Part shown: in pieces, positions 17,754 through 27,218 of the stretch
Layout: every line of letters begins with the position of its first letter
Numbering within the stretch: the stretch's first letter is position 1
Assembly: GCF_010668395.1 (NCBI RefSeq)
Contig: NZ_WUEY01000012.1
Span: 1-64,000, forward strand
Length of the DNA stretch: 64,000 nucleotides
Direction of reading: 5' to 3'
DNA from: Martinezella lusitana
GTDB taxonomy: Bacteria > Pseudomonadota > Alphaproteobacteria > Rhizobiales > Rhizobiaceae
Translations under genes and position numbers: made by a program
The notes under the pieces: model-generated
Seen by the model: the letters and a program-made list of their open reading frames with translations, nothing else
Database searches by the model: none
Told to the model about the DNA's origin: nothing

Positions 17754-18226
17754 TGATTGCCATTTTCAGATGTGGTCGCGCGAGCGATTGCGGGCGAACG
17801 GCGAAAGCCAATGGCGATGCGGTTGAACGCATTCATGATGCCAATGGCAATCGTCAGATCGACAATCTCCTTTTCACTGAAGACCATCGATACGGCTCGA
17901 AATTCATCATCGGGAATAGCCGTTTCGGCGACGCGGGTGACAGTTTCCGCCCAAGCCAAGGCGGCAAGCTCGCGTTTGTCGAAGGCCGCACCGGCTTCGC
18001 GCCACGCCTGCAACACCGCGAGCTTGCCGACACTGACGTCCTTTTTGACCAGGTCGCGGGTATGAAGATCGAGACAATAGGCGCAGCCGTTTATCTGCGA
18101 GATGCGAAGATAAACCAACAACAGAAGCGTCTCATCCAAGCCGGATTGGCTAACATAGCTGTAGACGCTCCCGAGCGCCTTGATGCCTGCGGGTGAGACG
18201 TTGGGATAGTCGATGCGAATGCTCAT
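17750..18226 (-). CDS. AhpD-like carboxymuconolactone decarboxylase family protein
   Basis: 158 aa from ATG 18226 (the frame stays open further upstream through unrelated sequence). NGCAYCLDLHTRDLVKKD carries the CxxC...H redox motif of the alkylhydroperoxidase AhpD core, and ELAALAWAETVTRV is the second conserved helix. Such proteins are usually cofactor-free peroxidases or thiol-redox proteins rather than decarboxylases. Translationally coupled to the DoxX gene. Confidence 0.85.
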   Translation of the reverse strand: MSIRIDYPNVSPAGIKALGSVYSYVSQSGLDETLLLLVYLRISQINGCAYCLDLHTRDLVKKDVSVGKLAVLQAWREAGAAFDKRELAALAWAETVTRVAETAIPDDEFRAVSMVFSEKEIVDLTIAIGIMNAFNRIAIGFRRSPAIARATTSENGNQ

Positions 18227-18335
18227 AACGATTAGCTCCAATTTTCGGTATATCATTCGGAAGACGATCGGCCGCTGCTGACCATTGATTGGGAATGGCC
18301 CAGCCGCGTGGAACGGGTTTCGTGCCGATCCGAGG

Positions 18336-18689
18336 TTAATAGGTTTCCACTGTCGTGCGGCGAGGATGAGCGTGGTGTTCATTCCGGCCGGCCGTTGCAT
18401 CTCGGCTATCAGCCGCTTCCCGATCCCACCGCGCTGACAAGCAATGTCGATCGCTACATCGGAGGGATAGCAACGTAGGAGAAGCCGGTGATCGCACGTG
18501 ACATGCCGGCGAGGCGGCCCTGATCACGAACCTCACAATGAGAGCTGCCCGACACAGCATCGTTTCGAGCCGCTGCAGATCTTCGGCGGGGCGCTGCTCG
18601 GAAAGCTTCCAGGCAGCCAGAGTTACCTGAAATTCTTCAGCGGGTAGCGCTGGTTCCAGGGCAAACAAAACCGGCATTTTTGATGACAT
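18336..18689 (-). pseudogene. Broken GNAT-family acetyltransferase
   Basis: MSSKMPVLFALEPALPAEEFQ and RPAEDLQRLETML start in one frame from 18689. The segment RDQGRLAGMSRAITGFSYV is in a second frame. CYPSDVAIDIACQRGGIGKRLIAEMQ, which contains the acetyl-CoA binding loop (Q-x-x-G-I-G-K), is in a third. Together they rebuild a GNAT N-acetyltransferase of about 130-140 aa interrupted by two frameshifts. Confidence 0.75.
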
Positions 18690-18730
18690 GGATATTTCCT
18701 TCGCAAGATTCCCGCTGTCAGAGCAAACGA

Positions 18731-19579
18731 TCAATCGTTCGTACGCTGACTGAGCCAGATACTGCCGATAACAAGGGCGATACCGGTAATTTGTAGAGCG
18801 TTTAGAGACTGTCCAAGGAAAACCCAGCCGAGCAAAACCGCCGTCAACGGACTTAGGAACAGGAGCGACGACACGACCGAAGGCGCCAATCGTCCAATCC
18901 CCCTGAACCAGAGAGCATAGGTCAAAGCCGCGCCGATCAGGCCAAGCCATGTAAGGCCTATCAGGTTGAGAACCGTCGGGGTGGGAACGGAGCCATCAAC
19001 GAAAAAAACTGCGGGAACCAACGACAAGCCGCCGGTTGTCAACTGCCATGCGGTGAAGACAAGAGGCGATACAGGAGGCTGCCACTTGCGTGCCAACGTA
19101 ACGCCTGCGGCCATGGACGTCGCGCCGGCCAATCCGGCTGCGATGCCCACCGGGTCAAGCGCAGCGCTTGGGGTCAGCACTAGCAAAGCCACGCCTACCA
19201 TACCAATCAAAACTGCAGCGACCGCCAATGGCCGCAATCGGTCATATAGCAGAAGTCGAGCCAGGAACACGATGATCAGAGGTTGGGATGAAAGCACTGT
19301 TCCAGCGACGCCGCCGGGAAGCCTGTAAGCGGCAACGAACAACATACTCAAAAAGATCGAGATGTTGAGTGCACCAAGAATGAAGGAGCGGAGCCACCAG
19401 ATGCCGGTCGGTAGTTGGCGTACAATCGCCAGCAACAGGAGGCCAGCGGGCAGCGCGCGCAGCATGGCGACGGACATTGGCGAAAAGCCCGCCAGAAACT
19501 CGGTTGACACGATATAGGTGCTGCCCCACACGATGGGCGCGATCGCTGTCAAAGACAGGTCTGATAAGTCCTGTTTCAT
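18731..19579 (-). CDS. EamA/DMT-family exporter
   Basis: 282 aa from ATG 19579. Ten hydrophobic helices in two EamA repeats: first repeat SLTAIAPIVWGSTYIVSTEFL, second repeat GVTLARKWQPPVSPLVFTAWQ, ending LNALQITGIALVIGSIWLS. The ATG overlaps the stop of the nitroreductase gene (ATGA). EamA proteins export metabolites or drugs; the adjacent nitroreductase and divergent LysR suggest an inducible detoxification unit. Confidence 0.88.
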   Translation of the reverse strand: MKQDLSDLSLTAIAPIVWGSTYIVSTEFLAGFSPMSVAMLRALPAGLLLLAIVRQLPTGIWWLRSFILGALNISIFLSMLFVAAYRLPGGVAGTVLSSQPLIIVFLARLLLYDRLRPLAVAAVLIGMVGVALLVLTPSAALDPVGIAAGLAGATSMAAGVTLARKWQPPVSPLVFTAWQLTTGGLSLVPAVFFVDGSVPTPTVLNLIGLTWLGLIGAALTYALWFRGIGRLAPSVVSSLLFLSPLTAVLLGWVFLGQSLNALQITGIALVIGSIWLSQRTND

Positions 19580-20193
19580 GATATGCGGAGAACCTCCGAG
19601 AGCGGACGACGCGGCTTTTGGGACCAATTGCCGGGCGCGGCACGGCCGACAGCAACAAGCATGACGGGAATCTCGCTTGGCGCGAGACCGAATTCATGCG
19701 AAACGGCGTCTGCGTCGAAGCCCCCCATCGATCCCGATTTGAGATCCGTCGCTTCGGCCGCATAGATCAGCGTTGCTGTACCGAGCGCTGCCGACCGAAT
19801 GGCTTCATCACGCGCCGCTTTGGGATTGTCGTCGTATTTTGCACGCGCCTCTTCCTGCCACTCCGAAGCCATTGCTTCGGTCATAAGGCCACTTTCGACA
19901 GCTGGACGCAGTCGTTCACTGACGGTCGCGTAGTCGGGTGACTGACCACAAATGATAAACGTCATAGCGGCGTCAGAAATCTTGAGCTGGTCATAGGCAA
20001 AATGACGCAGCTTCATTTTCGCTTCCGGTGTCAGGACGGCAATAAACCGCCAGTTCTGAAGGTTGAAGGCCGTCGGTGCACGCGTTGCGAGACGGACAAG
20101 TTCCTCGATCTCGATACGCGTCAGGACGTGAGATGGGTCAAAGCGCCTGGCGGAAACACGTTGCTCGATAAGAGCGACTGTCGGATGGGGCAT
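19576..20193 (-). CDS. Nitroreductase-family flavoprotein
   Basis: 205 aa, complete. IEQRVSARRFDP at the N-terminus is the FMN-phosphate Arg-Ser-Arg-like motif, APTAFNLQNWRFIAV the dimer/FMN region, and GFDADAVSHEFGLAPSEIPVMLVAVG the typical late block. It is related to the small nitroreductases that act on nitro compounds or conjugated carbonyls with NAD(P)H. It lies 100 bp from a divergent LysR gene that probably controls it. Confidence 0.87.
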   Translation of the reverse strand: MPHPTVALIEQRVSARRFDPSHVLTRIEIEELVRLATRAPTAFNLQNWRFIAVLTPEAKMKLRHFAYDQLKISDAAMTFIICGQSPDYATVSERLRPAVESGLMTEAMASEWQEEARAKYDDNPKAARDEAIRSAALGTATLIYAAEATDLKSGSMGGFDADAVSHEFGLAPSEIPVMLVAVGRAAPGNWSQKPRRPLSEVLRIS

Positions 20194-20293
20194 GGTTCTC
20201 TCCTGCTGCGTTCGTCGAAGAGATAGAGAATTTACCGAGCAGTGATAATGATGTAATTTTAGAAGAGATTCTCTTCCAGCAGGAAATAATTCA

Positions 20294-21199
20294 ATGGATC
20301 ACTTCACGGCTTTGCGGGTGTTTCGACATGTCGCCGAGTTGAGCAGTTTTGCTGAAGCCGGGCGCAAAATGGGCCTTTCTCCTCCGGCCGTCAGCAAGAA
20401 CGTTGCCGAATTGGAGACGTATTTAGGCGTGCGCCTGATCAACAGAACCACTCGGCGCATGGCGCTGACAGAAGAGGGTAAAATGTACCTTGAACACGTC
20501 ACCCGCGGTCTCGATGCTCTGACCGAAGCTGAAGCGGCGCTTTCTCCCGCCAAATCGTCGCCCGTTGGCACGTTGCGGGTGAGTGCTCCCATGACCGTCG
20601 CGCTGGTCCGTCTTTCCGAACGTGTTCCCGAGTTCCTCGCTCGCTATCCCGATCTGAGCCTTGAGCTGCATCTCGACGACCGTCGTGTGGATATCATCCG
20701 GGAAGGATTCGATCTCGCCATTCGCGGCTACAGCCACCTCGAAGATTCAAGCCTCATTGCCAGGAAGCTGGGAATGATGTCGCACGTGCTCTGTGCGGCT
20801 CCGTCCTATTTCGAGATTCACGGAAAGCCGCACGCACCCTCCGATCTGAATATGCTGCACCACGTGCGCTTCCCTTACGGCGGGAATGCTGATGTCTGGG
20901 AGTTCACCCGGGATGGACAGATTGAACGTATCGCGGTGAGAGCACGCTACTCTGTGTCCTCAAGCCTTGCGGTTCGCGACGCGCTACGCGCAGGCATGGG
21001 CATTAGTCTCATTCCGCTTCCCTACGTTGCGAAGGACCTGCAGCAGGGACGGCTAGAAGCAGCGTTGGAAGATTGGGGCACAACAGAGATCACGCATTAC
21101 GCGGTCTATCCCTCACGCCAGCACCTGGCTCCGAAAATACGGGCCTTTCTCGATTTTCTTGTTTTCCAGTTCGGACGCCATCAGATTGCACGCGATTAA
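20294..21199 (+). CDS. LysR-family regulator
   Basis: 301 aa. Winged HTH at residues 1-60 (FRHVAELSSFAEAGRKMGLSPPAVSKNVAELE) and an effector domain from about 90 (GTLRVSAPMTVALVRLSERVPEFLARYPDLSLELHLDDRRVDIIREGFDLAIR). This is the CrgA/DsdC-like branch. It is divergent from the nitroreductase/EamA operon, the usual place for its target promoter (20194-20293). Confidence 0.92.
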   Translation: MDHFTALRVFRHVAELSSFAEAGRKMGLSPPAVSKNVAELETYLGVRLINRTTRRMALTEEGKMYLEHVTRGLDALTEAEAALSPAKSSPVGTLRVSAPMTVALVRLSERVPEFLARYPDLSLELHLDDRRVDIIREGFDLAIRGYSHLEDSSLIARKLGMMSHVLCAAPSYFEIHGKPHAPSDLNMLHHVRFPYGGNADVWEFTRDGQIERIAVRARYSVSSSLAVRDALRAGMGISLIPLPYVAKDLQQGRLEAALEDWGTTEITHYAVYPSRQHLAPKIRAFLDFLVFQFGRHQIARD

Positions 21200-22755
21200 T
21201 CGGTCAGGAAGAGTCTCGATACCGACACTCGGTGATAAGGCGAAGATCAGGTTGGGGAGTCAGGAGATCCAGGCAACGCGAGGAGACTTGTGAGAATGCC
21301 AATGGCGGCCAGATAGAAAGCGCGTTTAACCGCCTCTCTTCGAGAAGTCGCCGCTCTCGCCAACGTGGTCGATAACCTCGCTGGGCGGCTCGCCGCTGCG
21401 CAGAATCAGCTGCAACTCCACGGGCAGCCGATCGGGGTCGATATCTTGCAGATGGTGCCTGCCAACGAGGCGGAAAAGAAAGAGGCATACAGAAGCCCGA
21501 TCACGCGAACGATGCAGCCGCCTTTAACAAGCGCTCGCTGCGTTGAAACCGCAGTAGCGATTGATTCAACCAAGTGATCGCAAGAGATTTTGGGGGCATG
21601 CGACGATGGGCAAAGCTTGGTACTGTCGCCCACCAGACAGCGCAAAGTTAGGGACTGTCGCACCTGTCCCCGTAGCCGACGGTTCAATGCCTTGAATGCG
21701 CTTGTGCCGCCGTCACTGACGGATCGCGCCGTGGGGCAAATTCTCTCGCTTAGCATTTAGTTTGCAGCGGCAAACGGCACCCGGCGGCGCAGCCGTCGGG
21801 CCGAGAACTCGAAGAAAAGAAAGGCCCTGTCTTACGACTGGGCCAAAGTAGTGGGAGACGTCGGAAAGGAGGAGGGCTATCCTCCTGTGCGTAAAAACTA
21901 GCAAATCCAAGAAATGTTCCCGCTACGCTTACAAATCGGGCGGCCGGAGCAATGCCCTCGCTCCGGCGACAGGTCGATAGGGAATGACCCGCCAGACAGC
22001 CCTTCTCGATAGCTGCCCGCCCGTGCCGTATAGGCTCAACGATCATGCCACTCTGAAAAAGTAGCTTCAATCCCACGAGGTCATTTTGAAATGAGGCTAT
22101 GCACCTCATGGGAAGGGTGGCCGCTGACGATATAGGCGACGTCGCGGCGATGAGCAGGGTGTGGCGAAGCTCATCCGACAGAGAACAGGATATCCTATCG
22201 CACCCTTGCCTTGCAGGCATGCAAATACTTACATGCCACATGCGTGCGTTCAAAGGATCATGGCGCCGGGTTGCGCATCGTCAAAATCGTCAAAAAAGAG
22301 GCCCGCGCTAACGGGCCGTTAGAGAAGTGCTGCGGGTTGAAGGGTGAAAATACCCTTCAAGAGATAAACGGTTATCCCCATCCGAAGTTCCTCATCCCAA
22401 CGTGAAAGTCAAGGGAAAGGCGGGTGCCCGGCGCTCTGAGGATTGCACCGGCAGTAGGAGGGGGCTTGGCCAACGTCCCGCTGGATAAATGTCGCAACAT
22501 TTTATCGCACCTGCGCCTTGCACAGGCGACAGACCATGGCACGCCGGACGGACGCGCTCAATCTCTCCCGATGGGAAATTTATGAGACCGAAGCTGATCA
22601 TATCCAGTCAGTGACGGACTCGTTAGGGTGCGGCAAAAGCCTCCGCGCCCTACCTCCTCTCCATACGGCAGATGAAGATCGCCCAGCCGCGCTGGTCGCA
22701 TCGGCGCCCCCTCAGCACCTTTTCGAGAGGCATTGTATGGGCGTCGGGGCCAAAC
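21200..22755. other. Gene-poor scrap region
   Basis: About 1.5 kb with only short frames on both strands and none that I can attach to a family. One minus-strand reading around 21360-21470 (HHLQDIDPDRLPVELQLIL) looks coding-like but is not identified. Composition and broken frames fit degraded DNA. Confidence 0.4.
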
Positions 22756-23169
22756 CTACGGAGGAGGTTCTGTCGATTTGATCCAGCGGAGACGCCCGCA
22801 ACGGCACTTCGCACGTAGAATCCGCCATTCGGAGATCGCGCCCACTGTCATATCACCAAGTTCCAAATAACCGCGCAAAATTAGCACCTCAGGAGACCAT
22901 TCGATCTTTCGAAACGCATCGTAGTCCTTGCAGCCGACTGCCTTGGAGCGACGTCCGGCAGGCTCTTGACGCTGACAGCGCCAGAACATCGAGCAGCGAG
23001 TTGATGCTATAGTCTTGTCTATCCGGCAGCGTGGGCACCAGAAACAGGCGGTCTCGTCTTGTGATAGGACAGCCACGGTATGCTGTCGGTCCATTTGTAG
23101 GTCACTTCCATGCGGGCACGCCCTAGACAGGTTTTCACTCGCCGCGTGCCACGCTCCGCCGCCCGCCAA
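22756..23169 (-). CDS. Hypothetical protein with cysteine pairs
   Basis: A 137-codon frame. CFWCPRC near residue 42 and AKCRCGRLRW near residue 120 suggest a small zinc-binding protein, but I do not recognise a family, no ribosome site is evident, and it lies in a degraded region. It may be a remnant or not expressed. Confidence 0.25.
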   Translation of the reverse strand: MAGGGAWHAASENLSRACPHGSDLQMDRQHTVAVLSQDETACFWCPRCRIDKTIASTRCSMFWRCQRQEPAGRRSKAVGCKDYDAFRKIEWSPEVLILRGYLELGDMTVGAISEWRILRAKCRCGRLRWIKSTEPPP

Positions 23170-23272
23170 GCCATTTCAAAATGATGTGATTGAAACGGCG
23201 TTTCAAGGCAAGCTCTTGCCTAAATATCGAGGAGGATGAAAAATAGGATGAGCTAAAATAGGGAGGAGGAAA

Positions 23273-23617
23273 ATGAAGCGCTACCACCACCTAATCGAAG
23301 GAGTGCTCCAGCCGGACGAGATCGCCAATCTCCAGAAAATTTTTGACGCTGTGATTGGCCAGCCATGGTTTCATCTGACGGAAATGAACCGCGAGGCGTT
23401 TGCGGCGGAACTGATCAGGCTTTATCGAAAGGGCGTGACGGATTTTGACAAGCTTCACGACCTCGCCAGCTTGACCGCCGCTGCTCACTTCAGTCGCGAT
23501 CAGCCGCAAGAGAAGCGCTTATCGATACGGAGGCTACACGATGCTCAGAAATATTACGGGGGCGGCGATACGCGACAAGCGCCAAATCTTCCGCCTGGGG
23601 GGGCCAGCAAGCAGTAA
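23273..23617 (+). CDS. Hypothetical protein, possibly 3'-altered
   Basis: 114 aa, preceded by GGGAGGAGGAAA just before ATG 23273, an excellent ribosome site. The first 80 residues (HHLIEGVLQPDEIANLQKIF, REAFAAELIRLYRKG, LASLTAAAHFSRD) look like a well-folded helical protein of a kind seen in rhizobia, function unknown. The last 35 residues change character (DAQKYYGGGDTRQAPNLPPGG) and run into IS21 remnant sequence, so the natural C-terminus may have been lost. Confidence 0.55.
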   Translation: MKRYHHLIEGVLQPDEIANLQKIFDAVIGQPWFHLTEMNREAFAAELIRLYRKGVTDFDKLHDLASLTAAAHFSRDQPQEKRLSIRRLHDAQKYYGGGDTRQAPNLPPGGASKQ

Positions 23618-23639
23618 AACAATCCGAACCTCGCGTCCC

Positions 23640-23925
23640 GCATTGGTGGAACGAGAGCGATCGGGAGAAAGCGCTCGGACGGGTACTTGATGATCCGATC
23701 TCCCTCCATAGGGAGATCATAGACAGTGTCGCCGCGGCCGAAGCTGCGCCGGTGTTCGGCAACCGTTACTCCATCCTGCTTGATGACAATCCGATCAGCA
23801 TAGGCGCGAACCTCGGCGTGGCAGCCGTCGACAGGACCGGGTATTTGTTATTGTCGAAGCGGACGGTGCAAGTCTTTGACACGAGGCTGGCACGCAATGG
23901 AAACCGTCGAACCGGCCAAACTAAT
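23640..23925 (-). pseudogene. IS21-family IstA transposase remnant
   Basis: The minus strand encodes SLVSKTCTVRFDNNKYPVLST and, in another frame, VAEHRRSFGRGDTVYDLP. Both are hallmark segments of the C-terminal beta-barrel part of IstA transposases of IS21. No DDE core or istB ATPase is seen, and the pieces are out of frame, so this is an inactive scrap. Confidence 0.72.
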
Positions 23926-24477
23926 GCACGAGGCAGCCGCGTTCCGCCTCGAACATCGGCGCCGTCCGTTCGGGATGGCCATGGGCATTGGCATAAGCAA
24001 CGCATTTGTCGAGCAGGCAGACATTCAGTTCCTCCAGACTTTTGACCCTGAGGGGTGGTGTGAAGAACCGCTCCCGCACAGGCCGACCTGGTTCTCAACT
24101 TGCCCTTTCTCCTAGCCGGACGCACGCGTGCATCGAGCGCGCGGGAGCCGTGTCCGAAACTGCTCGACGGTCATTCGGTCGAGAACATAATCCTTTCAGG
24201 GGTCTTGGGTTGGATTTGAAGCCTCCCGAATTGTTGCTGTATTCGGCGAGCACGCGCACCGTTGGCGCCGCATTTCTTCGCGTGCTATCTACTCCTAAGC
24301 AATCCAAGATCACAAATTCCCGGTCAGAACAGGACTGTTTCCAGGATATTTAAATCGTGGGACACCATCTCAAAAGCCACAAGGAATGGTCACAAATGGA
24401 AATTTGACTGTCACTGTTGACCGGCGTGCAGAAAAGTCGACCCGGTCCCTCAGTCCGGCAGGACCGCTAGTATTGCC
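23926..24477. other. Non-coding region after the IS21 remnant
   Basis: Short frames only and no family recognised. It separates degraded DNA from the intact catabolic cluster that ends at 24478. Confidence 0.4.
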
Positions 24478-25482
24478 TCAAAACATGAGCCCGTAAGCGC
24501 GGCGTGCGGTCCGACTAAACAGCTGTTCCTTCTCCTCCGCGCTTGCCGCCGTAACAATGCGTTTGAGGCCGTTCCAGAGTACAGGATAGGACGCTACCAT
24601 CCGGTCGACCGGATAGTTGCTTTCAAACATGCAGCGCTCCGGTCCGTACATGCCAATCAGCCAGCGAATGTCGTCTCCCCAAACGCGATCGATCCATTCG
24701 GACGAACGGGACCCATATGGCGCAGGCGTCCCCCGCATCATAAAAGGATTGCCGATGCCGCCGAGCTTGAGAAACACGTTTGGGCATCGAGCCAGCTCAA
24801 CCATGTCGGCACGCCAGCGCTTGAGGACCTCGTTCTGTTCGAGGCCATAGTGCCCGAAGGTGACGGGTGCGCCGAAATGATTGACAACAATGCGGACGTC
24901 AGCAGCAAGCGAGCGCGCCAAGTCAACGAGTTCACCCAGTTGCGGATGCAAGACCATCGCATCGAACACAAGGCCGCGACGTCCGACCTCGCATAGGCCG
25001 GCCCGCCAGATCGGATCGGACATCAGGCCGGGTCGATCGCAAGTGCGGCTTTTCGGTGCCGCGGGATCGTCATCGAAGACCGTTCCGTGGCGGATGCCGA
25101 CCAACAGGGAACCAGCGACCGCCTTCATGGCGTCGAGGACTTCGCCAACGGCCGTTCCCTGTCGCAAGTCGACATGGGCAACCGTCGCAACGCCAGGGAA
25201 CCCTGCCTTTCGGGCTTCGCCGTCACTAGCCACGGCAGCTTTCACCTCCGACAATGGCGCCCAGAGCAGCCCCTTGTCGCGTTCCCACCGCCATGAACAC
25301 TCGACGAACACCGAGCCGACGACGTGGTGACCACTGTTGGCCGCGGTAAGCAGATCCGGAACGAGAAACTGCTGGTGGATACCGTGGTGCAGGCCTGGAT
25401 CGTAGAAATGATGGTGCGCATCGATGATCTCGATGCCAGGCTCAAGGATTTCCTCGGCCACTGCGTTTGCAATATCGCTCAT
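24478..25482 (-). CDS. Amidohydrolase-family lactonase-like hydrolase
   Basis: 334 aa of the amidohydrolase-2 family (TIM barrel). IIDAHHHFYDPG near residue 20 is the HxH metal motif. VNHFGAP (about 207) and FESNYPVDR (about 290) give the later His and Asp. The closest named relatives are 2-pyrone-4,6-dicarboxylate lactonase (LigI) and fuconolactonase-type enzymes, which open lactone rings. It is the last gene of the minus-strand arm and its ATG overlaps the preceding stop by four bases. The substrate is inferred to be a lactone or cyclic acid from the cluster. Confidence 0.85.
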   Translation of the reverse strand: MSDIANAVAEEILEPGIEIIDAHHHFYDPGLHHGIHQQFLVPDLLTAANSGHHVVGSVFVECSWRWERDKGLLWAPLSEVKAAVASDGEARKAGFPGVATVAHVDLRQGTAVGEVLDAMKAVAGSLLVGIRHGTVFDDDPAAPKSRTCDRPGLMSDPIWRAGLCEVGRRGLVFDAMVLHPQLGELVDLARSLAADVRIVVNHFGAPVTFGHYGLEQNEVLKRWRADMVELARCPNVFLKLGGIGNPFMMRGTPAPYGSRSSEWIDRVWGDDIRWLIGMYGPERCMFESNYPVDRMVASYPVLWNGLKRIVTAASAEEKEQLFSRTARRAYGLMF

Positions 25483-26222
25483 TCCGCCTCCAGAAATTCC
25501 GCTACCAGCTTTACGAAACCGTTCTCGTCCTCAAGCGGCGCCATATGCCCAAGACCTTCCAGCAGCACCATGCGACTCCCGGGCAATAGGTCAGCTATCT
25601 CGTTCGAAAACGCCGGTGGCGTAGCGGTGTCAAGCGCTCCGCAAACGACCAGGGACGGTACATCCCGAAGCTTCGCCAGAGCCGGACGCGCGTCGAACCC
25701 TGCGATCGCCTCCCAGCTGCGCGCGTTCGCTTCGGTGTCCGCTTCCGCCAGCCAGCCGCGAACGATTCCAACTATCGGCGCGCCCGTATCGAGCGTTGCC
25801 GGACCAAACCAGCGTGCGACGGTTTCCTCGATCATGCCGACGGCACCGACGCTGCGGGTCCGTTCAGCGCGTGCGCGAAGCGCATTGGACAGTTCTTCGC
25901 GGGGTCCGCACATCGTGTCACACAACACCAGTTTGCCGATGTGAGCCTGCATCGTCCCAGCCACCAGCTGTGCGACCATGCCCCCAAGCGATAAGCCGAC
26001 CAGGTTCAATGGCCGCGGCAGACCGATAATCTCATCTGCAACATGGGCGGCGATGGCTTCCATGTCATTGACAGCAATTGTCCGCTTGCCGCCATGCCCG
26101 GGCAAGTCCAGTGTGTGCACGACATGGCCGCGCGCCAGCAGCGAAGCGGCAATGCCGTTCCACATGCGTCGATCCAGCCCCGCCGCATGCAGCAGGACCA
26201 CGGCACCGGCATGGGTACTCAC
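25479..26222 (-). CDS. Alpha/beta hydrolase (3-oxoadipate enol-lactonase-like)
   Basis: 247 aa starting at GTG 26222, which overlaps the preceding stop as GTGA; a longer frame would run into the upstream gene. Nucleophile elbow NLVGLSLGGMVAQ (Ser near residue 89), acid in VVCGALDTATPP, and catalytic His in LEGLGHMAPLEDE. HAAGLDRRMWNGIAASL is the oxyanion region of PcaD-like enzymes. PcaD opens an enol-lactone in protocatechuate breakdown; here it sits with a lactonase-like amidohydrolase. A paralogue lies at 63131-63883. Confidence 0.87.
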   Translation of the reverse strand: MSTHAGAVVLLHAAGLDRRMWNGIAASLLARGHVVHTLDLPGHGGKRTIAVNDMEAIAAHVADEIIGLPRPLNLVGLSLGGMVAQLVAGTMQAHIGKLVLCDTMCGPREELSNALRARAERTRSVGAVGMIEETVARWFGPATLDTGAPIVGIVRGWLAEADTEANARSWEAIAGFDARPALAKLRDVPSLVVCGALDTATPPAFSNEIADLLPGSRMVLLEGLGHMAPLEDENGFVKLVAEFLEAE

Positions 26223-27133
26223 GTTCCCTCCGGCCGGCCAATGCTGTCGAGGATGCCACGTATCTCTGCGATGTCGCCGAACGGATAAACGTATGGCGGC
26301 CTGACCACGCCGTTGCCTCCGGGCAGGCCGAGCGCCTGCAAGGCAAGCTTCGACCAACGCACCGCAGTCCCCCACCGCTCGACACGGCCGAGGAAGCTCA
26401 TCACCTTGCGGAACGATTGCGCCGCTTCTTCTATATCCCCCCCTGCCCCGGCAGCAGCCACTTTGGCAACCAGTTCGGGATACACGTTACCTTCCGCCGA
26501 TTGGAAGCCGTCGAGACCGACCAGCATATCCTGGAGGGCGGCCGGCGCGGGACCATAGATAGCGACGGTGCCATCTAATGCGTCACGCAGATTGACGCGG
26601 AACTGCGTCGTCATTGCCTGTACGTGGACACCGACAATGTTGTCATACCGGGCCTTGAGCGCGACAATGTCGTCGATAGAAAGCTGCCAGTTGGCAACCA
26701 CCGGCCGCTGTATCGATAACGTCACGGGGTGGTCGATCTTTCCGAGCAGGCCATCATAGTAAACGTCGCGTTCGGACCGAGTCATCGCCATCCCATGGCC
26801 TGGATCAAGCGTGTAGATCTCAACCGCGTGAATGCCTGCTTTGATTGCAATTTGAGCCAGTTCGAACGCCCGATCAGGCGTTCGTGCTTCGGGAGGGTTG
26901 GCGTTGACGGGCACCCGGCTTCCCGCAGTCTCGACCGAGATGCGGTAGATGCGGTCGAGTTCGGCAGCGCTCAACGCGTGCGCCTCGCCAGTGCCGGGAC
27001 TGCCGATATAGAAGCCGCAGCCGGTAGCCGCGATGCGGTCGACATGCGCCGCCATCGCCTTGTCATCAAGGGAGCCGTCTTCCTTGAACGGGGTGATTGA
27101 CATCACGAAGCAGCGCGGGATGGATCTGTCCAT
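26219..27133 (-). CDS. DapA-superfamily protein lacking the Schiff-base lysine
   Basis: 304 aa with the DapA/N-acetylneuraminate lyase TIM-barrel plan: FVMSITPFKEDGSLDDKAMAAHVDRI, then GFYIGSPGTGEAHALS at the usual GTTGE site. In the family the catalytic Tyr is in an LYNVP strand and the Schiff-base Lys in an (I/V)G(I/V)KE strand. Here they read TLSIQRPV and IVGVHVQA, so Tyr is replaced by Ser and Lys by His. Class I aldolase chemistry through an imine should therefore be impossible, and another reaction or a binding role must be considered. It lies between the ABC importer and two hydrolases in one operon. Confidence 0.85.
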   Translation of the reverse strand: MDRSIPRCFVMSITPFKEDGSLDDKAMAAHVDRIAATGCGFYIGSPGTGEAHALSAAELDRIYRISVETAGSRVPVNANPPEARTPDRAFELAQIAIKAGIHAVEIYTLDPGHGMAMTRSERDVYYDGLLGKIDHPVTLSIQRPVVANWQLSIDDIVALKARYDNIVGVHVQAMTTQFRVNLRDALDGTVAIYGPAPAALQDMLVGLDGFQSAEGNVYPELVAKVAAAGAGGDIEEAAQSFRKVMSFLGRVERWGTAVRWSKLALQALGLPGGNGVVRPPYVYPFGDIAEIRGILDSIGRPEGT

Positions 27134-27218
27134 CTGGATTCTGTCCTTTCAGAAATCTGCGGCAAGGAGGTAGGGTCAGGAGGTCGCTCCTCGCTCCGAG
27201 GTATCAATCTTGCGGCGC

